Source of the DNA: Stenocarpella maydis
Lineage: Eukaryota > Ascomycota > Sordariomycetes > Diaporthales > Diaporthaceae
Reading direction: 5' to 3'
Assembly: GCA_002270565.1 (NCBI GenBank)
Contig: NQMI01000059.1
Location: 1-64,000 of the forward strand
Length of the DNA: 64,000 bases
Positions 35,689-48,591 of the stretch are shown here, one piece after another. The first letter of the stretch is position 1; each line of letters starts with the position of its first letter. The position numbers and the translations under genes were made by a program. Under the pieces are notes generated by a model. It had not been told where the DNA came from, made no database searches, and saw only the letters and a program-made list of their open reading frames with translations.

Positions 35689-38600
35689 CTTTGCGGGGAA
35701 TGAGTTGTGGACAAGGCGCTGAAATTTTGCAGAGGGAGATAGCGATGCTGTAAAAGGCGAGGGTTTGGCTGAGCGTGTCGAAGAGTATCGATAGAATATT
35801 AAGCAATCTTTCACGAAGCTGGTTCGTGGAGAGAAGTTGCGGAGAAATCTCAGGCTGCAATATCTCGGTTGGGCGACGAAAATTTTTCCCATAGCAAACA
35901 AAAACCTACCAGCCTGCAAGCTCAACATACCGATGTCGTCCAAGTAACCGGCATCTTCCCCCTAGAATAGATGCAAAGGCTGAAATATGCCGTGTCTCAA
36001 GACATTGGCGCATTCAGCAATATGTAATAAACCTCATCCGCCCCGCCAGGCTTTCCACCTGCTTCCGCATCGGCTGATCGGTTGCACAGAGCGCGTTGCT
36101 GGCCTACTGGACGTCATAACCAACCAGTTCTGCCGCGGCTCGCCGCCCTACATGCCCAGTAACCAAGCAAGTTGGGCATAATATAGTCGTCCTCCAGCAA
36201 CGCGACGCAAGATGACAAGGGAGGACCAGTCTCAGTTTGCGCGATGCAGTATTTCGATATAAGCTGTGTCAGTTCATAAGATTACTTTTGGCCGTTCACT
36301 GCATATTATAGAGGCGACTTCCGATCCCCCCGGGTGATCCCACAAAAGGCGAAAATGCGCTTTGGCCCAGAGGCAGCTTACGCCATGAATAGCATCCTTC
36401 TGTAAATATTGTGAGACATGGAGATGCCTCTTCTCTATCTGGCGCTGTTCTCGCACCCTCCTTACCGAGTTCGAGCAACGCCATCCCAGGAGGCGACGGC
36501 GAACAACTGGGACTCGTCCGGCGACGCGATGGCGTCTCCACGACGCACAGGCTTCAAAGAACTGTGAACCATGGCCCATCGGCATTCCAACATGACCAAG
36601 TGCTCCTACTGAGGATTACTGACACGAAACTTCTCTGCCGTTGATTCGTAGCGTAGGCACATGCGTTCAGGATTCGAAATGCCTGGGATGCGTGCCCTGC
36701 CGGTGGTCTCGGACTGCGTCAAACGGTGGGACATCATTGACGATTGTGGCGTCTCCTGAACAATAGCTCCCATGGGCAGGCTCTTGTGTATCCACCCTCC
36801 TGGCAATCATTGCGCGGTTTATTAGAGCCAGCTGCAGTTAGAAGGATAGGCACGATAACCCGCTAGAGTTTCGGCACAGTTGTCCCTTGTGTCTGTTACC
36901 ACCGGGACAATGGTGGAAGATGGCTCGCCTAGTATGAGGCACGCAGCTGAGATGTTTCCCAGTTCTCCCCGCATAATGCCACCTACACTAAAGGTGTTGG
37001 GTTGTCGTAATCGAGTCCAGCGTCACCCGAACGACGAAGTTACTCCACCGTACGACACGTGATACCAGGTGTTCTGCACTGGACTGTTGTTAAAGTGCTG
37101 ACGGCGTAATTGGCGCTCAGCCTTGTGCTTCCGTTTCCGGAAGACACGCCCGAGCTATAAATTCTCGTTAGCTGAAAGGGGTGGCCACGAGGGAGCGAGG
37201 CAGCATACCCCATAGATTGCGAGTTCGTCGGGTCGGGGGAACCAGGCGGCCAAGAGAACGTGCCGATCGGGAGGCGATGTGACGCCCCAATTCCATTCCG
37301 GGACCTACACTACAAGCGTGCGTGCTGTGGACGGGGCGACTAGAGCGTTCGCAGCCATGTTGTCGGCTAGGGACTTTGTGTGCCACCCGGGTGGTCACAG
37401 CGGCTGGACGTCGATTCGGTAGCGAGTCGCGGTTGCTGACGACGTGGGGAGCCCCAACCGACGGGAACGAACAAAGAACAAATAAATGCGCACAGTCAGC
37501 CACCTGGAGCGTACCGCGAGGCCTAATCCATCCAGGCCACAAAGACGCGACCTCGAGCCCGACTGCCCTAGTCACCAGTCCATGAGCAAAAACTAAGCTT
37601 CCCCCGGTGCTAAATCAGGGAGGTGGAGGCGGAATGTTACCCCGCCGACCACGCCCCCCGGAAGTCATCGGTTGAGATCGACTCGGCATCGTCCTTCTTG
37701 AGCGGTCTTTGAGAGCCTCAAACCGACAGCAGGCCAATTACCGGTATCCTGTGCCGTGCGAGAAGGAGACGTCGGGCGAGAAGCTGGATGCTGAGAAGGG
37801 ACTGGGATGTGGCCGTTGGGGTCTTCTAGGCACGCGGTGGAATGCATCGTCAAGGAACCATGCAACGGGACCTGTGCTGGCTGCTTTTGGGTTGCCACGA
37901 GCCAACGTGCCAACGTGCCCGGGTGATCTCGCAAGGAGGTTTCAGGAGCCAGCCATTGACTAATCAAGTCTCTTCATTTATTGCGGACCCTGTCCCTGTC
38001 CACGCCGGGCCACTGCGGTACGGCCTCGTACCGAGTACATTGCAATGACAGGATCCCCACTGTCAGGCTATTTCGGTTGCCTCAAAAGAATTGGTACCGT
38101 TGAGAGTTGAGTAAGTGGATGCCAGATCCCAGTGGCTGGTAGTTAGGCTGTGTAGTTTTCCTTTTTCTTTCCTTTTTTTTTTTTTTACTTTCGCCGTTGT
38201 AATTTCATGAGGCAGACGGCAAGGAAATATGGGGCCAAGTGAGGAAAAGGCAGGGAGGGTAGTTATGGTTCCTTTGCATTACACAGGTTGTTTTGGGCGA
38301 TTCTGTAACGTGAGATGCAGGCCTGGCAGCCTGTGGATGGATGCCCTGCTGGCTAAGCAATAAGCCGAGTGTGGCTGGTCCAGACACAGGGTTGCGACGA
38401 GATTTATCACGATGGCAGAGCAGTGTCTGCCTGTCTTTGTCTTCCCGGCATCCTGACCTTTGCACACTGGAAGGCCCCAGCTCCTGGGCCAAGGCTTTCC
38501 CGAGCGCCTGTCAAACGTCACTGATAATCAGTCGGGCAGGTGCCGGCAATCTTACGCCACGACAGATCTGGAGATGGGACGCTCAGACGATCAAGTCCTT

Positions 38601-40681
38601 CCAAGGACATCCCGTCCAGCGCGCGAAGCTTTCTGCACACCACACTGATAAAGAGCACGAAACACCCAAGCTCCGAGTTTGGAGAGCCCGGTTTTAGGGC
38701 GCGCTCTAGAGGAGGTGCGACGCCGGGTTCATGGTTTAGCCAGCATTCTTTCTCGGATGCCGCCGTCAGAGTGGGCGTCATACGGCGAATATATGTGAAG
38801 ATGGGCGTGGACTGGTGGGCACCGCAGGCCCTCCGGCCACCTTAGCCCTCCCCGCCCAAACGCGGACTCATATGGCCGTGATCGCCACTGCTACCAAGGT
38901 CGCGGCGACGACCGGTGAGGGAATTCCCTGAGCCACAAAAAGCAGGGAACGGCATTGGGTGACATCTCATGCCCCCGCCGTGGTGCCGTGGTAATCAGTC
39001 AAGGCGGCGTGCGAGCAGCGAGATTCGCCAGTGGGCCGTCAGCAGCGATATGTCGTGTACCCCTCCCAGGCGAGAGTGTGTGGGAGACAGGGAGGCTGGT
39101 AGGTAGGTTATGCGATGGGCAGTCAGTCTTGGTAGAGTATTTACTTAGTGAACTACGTAAGCAGGTAAGCATTGTAGGAGGTAGCAAGTAGGTCGCAGTC
39201 GGCAGGTCGCAGGTGTGTCTGAGTAGATTTATACCTCCGCCCAATGGTGGCGTAACAACGCCCGCACCCTTGCGGGGGAGTGAAAAGGGCGCGCAGACCC
39301 CAGACTGCAACCTTCATGCGTAGCGTGTGGTACCGGGCTACCGGCTTCCTCTTCGCATCCCACCAGGGCCCACCACTGCATGTCATCTCTTGTACCGGCT
39401 ACTTCGCGACGCCATGGGGGGTGCGGCATGCGGGCATCGGGCATCGGGGAGGAAATGGGACGAGGGCAGACTGTGCGTGCCTCTCTTCCCCCCCCTCCTC
39501 TCTCTGTCTCTCTCCTTGCCCCCAGAGCCTGACAGCGAGATAGGCTGAGTAGGTACCGAACCAAGGCCAACGGACCGTTGCAGTGGCAAGCAGAGGGGGC
39601 AAGTAGGCTAGGTAGGGTAGGGGGCAGGAAAAGGGCGGGCTGGTTGCCGAGAAATTAGGCCTGGTCAAGAGTGGGTAAAAGATCCCTAATGAAGATCATT
39701 GGGCATTTTCCTGGTCGTACCGCGGACGGCCTGACGATACAGTCAGTATGTACATACAGCAGGTGGTAGGACTAGTCGGTCCCACCTTGCGCTCTGCTCT
39801 TGTGTACCAAGGTACTCACATAGCACTCTGTAGCTGTAGCCGAATAGCTCCGCCCAGCGCTCTAACACCTATCCCCTTTGTTGCAACCTTCTCATTTCGT
39901 CTTCATCCGCCTTCCATTCCACCTTACATAGTATCTTACTCATTACACCCTACACTACACACAGGCCTCGACTGCAACCGCATTTGCCTGCGCCGCGATC
40001 CGGGCCCCTTGTGCAGCACCAAGCCGTAGTCACCGAGGTAGCAGCATCTATCCGCCAACGTGTGGTTGCCTGTCCCCGACCCTGCCTGTTGTAACTTCCT
40101 CTCGCGAACCACACCTCGAGATCATTCCACGATCCACGGCACACATTCTCTTCTATTTCTCGCTCCCCCCTCTCTCCTTCACACACCACATACGCGCACT
40201 CTCTTTTTACGGCCCTGGATATCTTCCCCGGGACAGCAGAACAGCCTACAGACACTAGACAACCCTCATCGACCGGGCGGCCGTCGATGCTGATAAATCA
40301 AGTTCCCTATGCTGTTCCGTCGCAGCTCCTGATTCGTGTGCGGGCCTAAATCAGAACGAGGTCACTTTCCGCTGCTATCTAAGCTTGGACCCGCCGCTGC
40401 AGCTGGCACCTCTGAACCTCCACCCTCATCTTCCCAAAAATCCTCCCGGCGAAGGGAACATCCCCTGAGTCTAGCCGTCTCTCCCTCCCTCCTTCTCATC
40501 GACAGCATCGCACCGCATCGCCCTCGGCTGCACACGAGGACATACCTCCTCCAAAGTCCTGCCAGCCAGCCCGCATCGGCGCCCTTGCCATCTCCTGCCT
40601 GGCTGCAGTCACGGCACAATAGTAAAAACAGCCACCATTCCTCCCGGTTGTATATACACCACACCGTCTGAGCGCGACACC
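35689..40681. other. 5-kb gene-poor interval; 5' regions of SPE3 and the G-alpha gene
   Basis: No gene could be supported. Frames of 60-135 codons occur on both strands but overlap each other and show no family signal. A T run lies at about 38173-38186. From about 39870 to 40680 the plus strand is pyrimidine-rich (CCTCTC, CTCCCTCC), as in long 5' leaders of fungal signalling genes, so the G-alpha transcript may start well upstream. No tRNA was recognised. Confidence 0.5.
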
Positions 40682-42057
40682 ATGTGCTTCGGGAGACGGA
40701 ACAAGGATGAGGCCGACGCGACCCGGTCGCGCGAGCTGGACAAGATCCTCAAGGCCGACGAGAAGAGGATGCAGAAGGAGGTCAAATTACTTTTGCTCGG
40801 TATGGCTGCACCCCGGCCCTTCCCGTCCGTTCAGCCCTCCCAGGCCACAGGGTACTGAGACTGGGCCAATCCCGACAGCGCTAACTGACAAACGCCGTGT
40901 CTGCAGGAGCCGGAGAGTCTGGGAAGTCGACCGTCTTGAAGCAGATGAAACTCATATACGCAACGGGATTCAGCAAGAACGAGAAGCTGGAGTGGAAGCC
41001 CGTCGTCTTCAATAATATCGTCCAATCGTTCCGCCTGATATACGATGCCATGAACGAACTGAACATCGCATTCGAGCAGCCCGAGAGCGAGGTACGTTTC
41101 CGACAGCAAGCCCACCGCGGCCTGATACTCCATAGGCCCCCCTTGGGCTCCGCAGCACCGGGACTTGACTGACCTCGAACTCAATTCAGAAATACATGGA
41201 GCAAATATTGGTGGACCACGAGCTTAGCCCGAACGATCATTTCCCCACCGAGTTCCTCGACCCGATTAAAAACCTCTGGGCCGACGAGGGCGTGAAGAAG
41301 GCCATCGCCAAGGGTAACGAGTACGCGCTGCACGACAACCTGGAATAGTGAGTAGTCACCGTGCAATTTTCTTGGGGGGGAGGCCATGGCTGATTCCCGA
41401 AGCTTCTGTGATGATCTCGAACGTTTTTGGGACAAGGGCTATGTCCCAACTGATCAGGATCTCCTGCGGTCACGGCTGCGGACGACTGGCATAACGGAGA
41501 CGGTGTTCGATCTGGGCCAGCTCACATATCGCATGTTCGATGTCGGCGGCCAGCGCTCGGAGCGGAAGAAATGGATACATTGTTTCGAGAATGTCAACTG
41601 CCTGCTGTTCCTGGTCGCCATCTCAGGCTACGACCAATGTCTCGTGGAAGACAAGGATGGCGTAAGCAATCTAATCCTCGCCCAGAAGACCGACCTTGCT
41701 AACCAACTTTAGAACCAAATGAACGAGGCTCTGATGCTGTGGGAGTCGATTGCAAACTCTCATTGGTTCCTGAAGTCGGCTCTGATTCTGTTCCTCAACA
41801 AGATGGACCTCTTCAAGGAGAAGCTGGCGAAGAGTCCAATCACACAGCACGGATTCACGGACTACCACGGACAACCCGACGACTGGAAGCAGGCGAGCAA
41901 GTATTTCATGGACAAGTTCCGCGCGCTCAACCGAAATCCTGAGAAGGAAATTTACGGTCACTTTACGAATGCCACCGACACGAACCTCCTCAAGATCACA
42001 ATGGGATCTGTCCAGGATATGATCATACAGAGGAATTTGAAGCAGCTGATCCTTTGA
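40682..42057 (+). CDS. Heterotrimeric G protein alpha subunit, fungal group II (GNA-2/MagA type)
   Basis: Predicted 354-residue G-alpha. Five exons: 40682-40799, 40907-41091, 41190-41347, 41403-41661 and 41713-42057. P-loop GAGESGKST starts at residue 40, switch I region has [13 protein letters not shown], switch [15 protein letters not shown], then [13 protein letters not shown] (NKMD base recognition) and [11 protein letters not shown]. The N-terminus [20 protein letters not shown] and the C-terminus QRNLKQLIL match the group II class. It has no Gly at position 2, so no N-myristoylation, and no Cys four from the end, so no pertussis-toxin site; Cys2 could be palmitoylated. Intron 3 ends in AAG, fixed by the family sequence around [11 protein letters not shown]. 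It transduces receptor signals at the plasma membrane, usually towards cAMP, and group II mutants tend to have mild phenotypes. Confidence 0.95.
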
Positions 42058-45000
42058 ACTTGAGCGCGGTCCGACGAGCTTGGAAGTCACAGGGCTCTCG
42101 GGGGCTTTGTCTCGCGAGACTCAGATCTCCTCCGAGGAAACTGGAGAGCCCGGAGGCACCCAAGCGCGCGAGTCTCTACATGAATCGCAGTCGATCAGCG
42201 CCGCAGTTTTACGACAGGCCGCTTAGCGGCCCCATGAAGTACATATGACGACGTTGACGGTATTCCACGAGCTTCCCCGCCGTTATAATTCTGTGGTCTG
42301 GGAATACGGTGATTTGGCCCAACGTCGCATCACCTCGTCAGCAGCAGGAAGCTTTTATGCCAACGCCCAGCTGGAACCACGTCCTGTTACGTGAGCAGGG
42401 CATATCAAATCTATTTCCCGCCGGAACCGGGCACGCAGGCGTCAAATTCATTGTCGCCCCGAATTTACACGCCAAGCATCGATGGGCAGGAACTCGATGA
42501 AGTCTTTTAGGGGCGTTTTTGTCTGGGGAATGAGGGGTCTTGAGTGGCGAGATCACTTGAGACGAAGCATTGAGATGGATTTAAGACGCGGCACTCGGCC
42601 GTTCAGGGCCAAGCGGTCGGACGGGTGTTTAGCAATTGAGAGGGGTGCACGAACGGCAACCTGGATATCAAGCCCGTGAGCAGCTGAGGTTGGACATTTA
42701 GTCACTGCTGAGCCAGGGATGAAGGCCTGGACACATATATAATACGCTTCTTGAATTTTTTCAGATACCCGACACTATACATATATTGTATTTTCGTCCG
42801 ATCGACGTTTCTTCCATTCATCGGCATCCCACGGCCCGTCAAGCACTGCACCCCTTGAGAATCACTAGACCACGAAGCTGGGGGACGGGAGACGCAGTAC
42901 ACAGCAGCTGGTGACAGACCTGTGCAGGTGGCACCGGTGGTGGCGTTGGCAGTGGTCAGCCTGAATATCACGCCGACTCAATCTGAGCCCACATCACGCT
43001 TGGAGCCCGCATGCAGTAGGCCGCATCCTTCGAAATGTGCGGTGCTGATGCACTATCGGCAGCCGTGGCTCAGCATCTCCAATTAGTGAACACCCCCCTC
43101 CCTCCGAAAGGCTGAATGCCCGGGCTTTCTGTCATGCCACACCGACGTTCTATTTTTATAGCCAACAGTTTATGATCTATCAGGCGGGACACGCATGCGA
43201 GGCTTCCCGTCTTGGTTTGGCCTCCAGTCTGCGCCTCTCCCGTGTACCAGAGACCTCTGGGGACTAATTCCTCTGTCAGCCGTTGCTGCGCACGAGGCTC
43301 TTGGCATCTGTAACCCTCACGAAATGTGCACTCCATGCCATATTTCTCTGTTGCCTGGGTGGTAGTGGGCTATCGGACACCCCATCGCGGCTAGGCAGTT
43401 CGCATTATAGGCAATGAGCTCTAATCGTCCGTCCAGTGGTCGGCCAGAATGCAAAGCAGGTACCGCACCTGCTGCCTGCCTAGGCATGCACGTTCCTCGG
43501 ACATACTGAGATTGGGGGCTGTGACTGAGACTCTGCTTCCCCAGTCTGTACAGTCTACATACTTGATTGTTGTGGTGGCGACACGTTCTGTCAGGCCTTC
43601 TATACGGATGCCCCGGCCCCTTCCACCCCAAGGTCACTGATACGAAGCAGCTCTGTCTGATGTGGTTCTGGAAGGTGTTGGCGACCCGGCCGGAATTCGG
43701 AGGGGTGAGGGCTGGCCAAAGTTCCACTTGCCGGGAGAAGACTATGAGTAAAATGGCAGGTTTATGTCTACTGGATGTGTCAGGGCTCTTGTCGCGAGGC
43801 AGAGCCAATGCGGGCGTGAAGGTGTTGAGAGAGCCTTGCGATAATCGTAATACCGCTTTCGGTGCAATTACGCTCGGACTGATTGGCCCCCGTCGGTGTG
43901 CTACGTCTTATGGGTGAGGTGGCCCCTTGAGCGAGACAGGTCGACTTTCGAAGTCACATCCGTCGGAAATCAGAACTGGGCAGGCGCACGTTATTTTGGG
44001 GAGAGGCGACCAAGGAACGAGCTCGAAAATCCTGCAGATGGTCCATTGTCAGAAACGCGCGGATTTATGGGACGTAATGATGGAAAGGTCCCAGTGTTTC
44101 AGTCCCTTCATCCATTCAGTCAATACCATGGTGAAGGCCAGCCCAGAAGTGGTCTTCTTGCTCAGCGGGCTCCAAGTGGCGCTCGTACTGGTTCATTCTC
44201 AGGATCCATCTATGCCTGATTTCATGGTATTGGATTCTAGAAAGGGTTAAATGGCTAATAATGCCTACCCACCCAATCCCCTGTCCCTACCTATTCGGTA
44301 ATTCGTCTGTGAGAGTATTCATCTTCTCTATCCTCGCAAATTATATATCCCACTTAAGGCATGCACTAAAGATTACGTTGTCTCCCACTCGAGCAGCAAA
44401 AATGGCCATGCCATCCGCCTGCGATACTGACCAGAAGCCACTCAGCCAAATTACACAGCAGTTTAGAGCTCTGTAAGGTGGTAAAAGGTATCCATCTCGA
44501 CTCAAGAGTCTCTGGTAATGCCCGGCGACGCAACGCCTACCCTTGTCAACACATCCATCGCATCCACTGGACGACTTGACGTACGTGCGACCTGGAATAG
44601 GGCTGCATACGGTGATGTCGGCTTCCCTGATTTTTCCCTGTTTGATTCCCGTCCCGGTATTCTGGAAGCCTACCCTAGGGAGACGGGCTGTTGCAGTAGC
44701 AAGGCAGCCCTGGAGACCATGCCCGAGTTGTGCTCCTCCTTGGTGCTACGAATCCAGCCGCACCTTCCCTGGCCGGGGGTTCGCATGCGATCTCGAGCAC
44801 CATCCAGAACGGTGTCGAGGGTCTGTTTGCAAACCGAGTGCCACTTCGAGCGAGTGGTACCTTGGGTTGACTGTCACCGGAGCGGTGGTTCTGTGAAACC
44901 TATTGGGCCCCAGTCTCGTTTGTATCCTGCGCGTGAAGAGTGTGGGTGGGTCCTTCAATGATCATGATTATCATTGTCTTCATGATTAGTCTCCATTGCC

Positions 45001-45618
45001 TTGGTCCTCTCTTCAAGAGTAAGATAGTGGATGGCAAAGGTGGATCATCTGAGGATTATTGGAGCTCTTGTCCAAACCATATATCTATTAAGCTCATGGA
45101 GGCCGCTGCGGAGACGAGTGGGAAGAACAGGGCTTCTCCAGGTGAGGACGCCAATGGGAAGCCAGCCTTGTAAGGCGGGGGTGGGCCTGGCACGTTGCCC
45201 TGTCGATCGTATGCTTGCTTGGTAGTGCCATAGCAACAGGGGAGCAACCCTTCCTTCTCGAAGCTTAACTCTCTCGTGTTGATGATATTAACAGTGGCGC
45301 CGGTCCCAGCCCCCCTGCCCCCTGGGCAGTCAAGCTGCTTCATCTTCGTGCTGGCCAATTAAAGCACGCAGTCTCTCTGGGACTCCATCAATCACGTTCC
45401 GCGATATTCAGTCCCGTGCATCATCTAAGTCTAGGCACCCCCTTTGACATCAACTTGGGTTTTGTTTACCTGCATTCCTATCCTGGCCTAAGCCGACACG
45501 GCCACAGCAAACCAAGTCGCTTCGCAGACGGAACATGAGACCGCCTCCCAGCCCTGAACCTGAGGTCGACTGCCATTCCCCGAGGAATTGCAGTTGCCAA
45601 TAATCTGGACGCCTCAGC
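42058..45618. other. 3.5-kb intergenic interval, no gene seen
   Basis: Between two plus-strand genes. Includes the 3' UTR of the G-alpha gene and the promoter of the GH3 gene. Frames of 80-160 codons on both strands overlap without domain signal. No repeat, transposon end or RNA gene recognised. Confidence 0.5.
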
Positions 45619-48591
45619 ATGTCCGACTCTACAACTTACCAGCCCGTCATGGCGGACTCCCCAGCAGCCAAGCAAGGGGCTATGACGACAAGCGCCTCTT
45701 CCAGTCGCCCTGGACTTTGGACGAGGATTACCAACCGCCTCCCGTTCCTGCAGCGCAAGCGGGGCATTGCCATTGTGGTGATCGCCATCCTGGTCATCAT
45801 CGGTGGAGGACTCGCTGGCTTGGCCGCGCTGCCCAACCGATCGCGATCTTCCAGCAGCGCAGGTTCCGGAAATGGCGCTGGAGGGAATCCCAACGCCATC
45901 CAGAGTGACACGTACTTCTATGGACAATCACCAGCTGTGGAACCTTCACGTAAGTGGTCCTCATCCATGGCTGGGTATATCGATACGCCGCTGACGTTTC
46001 ATGCGTTGCTCTAGCCAACATGACTGGGCTTGGTTCTTGGGCGAGTTCACTTTCCCGGGCTCGGGTGATGGTTTCAAACATGACCCTGGATGAGAAGGTG
46101 AGCATCGTCCCCTGCCGGCGTATGTGTGCGTCTGCTGACGTCTTCACCCATGCACAGATCAGCTTGACAGCAGGATCTACGAGCAACACTGGATGTGTTG
46201 GCTACTTGAACCCAATCGAGCGCCTGGGGTTCCCTGGGATGTGCTTCCAGGATGCAGGCCAAGGAGTGAGGGCGGCTGATTTCGTCTCGGCGTGGCCAGC
46301 TGGAATTCATATGGGCGCAAGGTATGATATGCAGAGCAGAGGCACCAGTTACCCTTGATGGTAAGCAAAGCTAACAATATCAGTTGGAATCGGAACCTGT
46401 CCCGAGCTCGAGCCCTGGGCATGGGCGGTGAGTTCCGAGCTAAGGGTGCCAATGTCTTTCTGGGCCCTGTTGTGAGCCCTCTGGGGCGAACAGTAACGAG
46501 TGGCCGAAACTGGGAAGGTATTCGAGCTCTTGAATGGCTTTTAGATACTCGCCTTGCTAATCTCACTGCGTTTTCAAGGCATCTCAGCCGACCCTTACCT
46601 TTCCGGCGCCTTGGTATTCGAGACGGTCCAAGGAGTTCAAACGGCTGGGGTTATTACGTCTACAAAGGTACTTCCGCACCCAATAACTTCAAGAGAATGA
46701 TTCTGATGATCTCTCTAGCATTTTATCGCCAACGAACAAGAGACGCATCGAATGCCCAATGGAGGCGTCGAATCAGTTTCTTCAAACATTGATGAACAGA
46801 CAATGCATGAGCTGTACTTGTGGTAAGCATCGTCTCCCAGCCATTGCCGGCACTTGCTGAGTTTAGCAGGCCATTTCAAGATGCGGTTCGTGGCGGTACA
46901 ATTGCAATGATGTGTTCCTATCAAAGGATCAACAATTCATATGGCTGTGCCAACAGCTACACTCTGAACGGGCTCTTGAAGACAGAACTCGGCTTCCAGG
47001 GCTTTGTCGTCTCGGATTGGAACGCACAGTATACAGGAGTTGCGACATCTCTGGCCGGGCTCGATGTTGCAATGCCAAATGCTGGCGTCTACTGGGGACC
47101 GAAGCTAAAGGAGGCTGTCACGAACGGGAGCGTTGCTGAGTCAAGAGTCGACGATCAAGTCACACGGTCAGTGGTTGACCATAACTCACCCATAAAATAA
47201 ACTCACTGACCGAGCCAAGTCTTCTAGCATCATGGTACCAGCTAGGCCAAGACCAGGATTTTCCTTCTCCCGGAATCGGACTACCTAGGAACCTTGCAGA
47301 ACCACACACTATCGTCGATGCCCGGAACTCAACATTCAAGTCGGCCCTGTTTGATGGCGCAGTAGAGGGGCACGTACTTGTGAAGAACATAAGGAGCGCC
47401 CTTCCACTTAACAAGCCACGCCTGATATCTATCTTTGGGTACTCGGCCACAACGCCTGGTCAATATAACATTGAACCTTCTGGCGGCACTGTATGGACTT
47501 TCGGAGCTGAGGCAGCCGACGCCTCCAGCGTGCTACAAGGTTTTCTCGGCAACCTAACGTACCCATACCATCAGATCGCACCAAATGGGACCTTGTTCTG
47601 TGGTGGAGGGTCCGGATCGAACGCGGCAGCCTTGGGCCATTCGCCAATGGACGCCCTACAACAGCAGGCTGAAAGCGACGATACTGCGTTGTTCTGGGAT
47701 TTCAGATCCGCCACGCCGAATGTGAATGGGGCCTCGGACGCCTGCTTAATTTTTGGGAATGCGTGGGCGAGCGAAGGCTCAGACCGGCCGGGTCTTCACG
47801 ATGATTACACGGATGGTCTGATCAAGCACGTCGCCTCCAAGTGCAACAATACCATCGTGATATTGCACAACGCGGGGGTCAGGCTTGTCGACCAATTCGT
47901 GGACAATGAGAACGTAACCGCTGTCATATTCGCTCATCTTCCGGGACAAGAATCCGGGCGTGCTCTAGTATCACTATTATACGGGCAGTCGAACTCGTGG
48001 GGCAAACTGCCCTACACAGTGGCGCGCAACGAATCCGACTATGGTGAGCTGCTGAACCCAGCCCGGGCGGAGGGCGACTACGAACTTTTCCCACAGGCGA
48101 ATTTCATCGAGGGGATTTATATTGACTATCGACACTTCGACGCCAACAATATCACTCCACGATACGAGTTCGGCTATGGTCTTTCATATTCCACCTTTGC
48201 ATACGCCAACCTCGGGATAAACCAGAACTCCACTTCGGGTACGTCCGAGTACCCAAGTGGTCCAATTGAGGTCGGCGGCCAGTCCGATCTCTGGGATAAC
48301 TTGGTGTCTGTCACGGCTCAAGTACAGAACACTGGGAGTGTAAACGGGACCGATGTCGCCCAGCTGTACATCCAGACGCCAGGGAACAACAGACCGCGGG
48401 TACTGAGGGGCTTTGAAAAGCCACTGCTCAACCCGTCACAGACTTCCACGCTCTCATTTGACCTTACGCGTCGAGACCTGAGTGTGTGGGACACTGCGGC
48501 CCAGAAATGGCTGCTTCAGAGAGGCCAGTACACTGTCTACGTGGGTTCGAGCAGTCGAAATCTCCCGCTCAACGGAACGTTCAGCTTCTAG
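45619..48591 (+). CDS. GH3 beta-glucosidase with N-terminal membrane anchor
   Basis: Predicted 857-residue glycoside hydrolase family 3 enzyme releasing glucose from cellobiose or other beta-glucosides. Eight exons: 45619-45949, 46015-46097, 46158-46321, 46384-46517, 46579-46667, 46719-46822, 46870-47166 and 47220-48591. Residues 1-50 form a cytosolic Ser/Thr-rich tail with basic LQRKRG, then one hydrophobic segment ([20 protein letters not shown]) and a Ser/Gly linker: a type II membrane protein facing outside. The catalytic domain has [13 protein letters not shown] with nucleophile Asp351; the second domain has [15 protein letters not shown] with acid/base Glu586; a fibronectin III-like C-terminal domain ([19 protein letters not shown]) follows. 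Many Asn-X-Ser/Thr sites suit the secretory path. Introns 4 and 7 end in AAG, fixed by [13 protein letters not shown] and [11 protein letters not shown]. Similar anchored GH3 enzymes (bglE/F/G-like) occur in Aspergillus. Confidence 0.92.

Noticed and set aside
43317..44961. Frames of 100-160 codons upstream of the GH3 gene
   Set aside because: No family similarity, overlapping on both strands.
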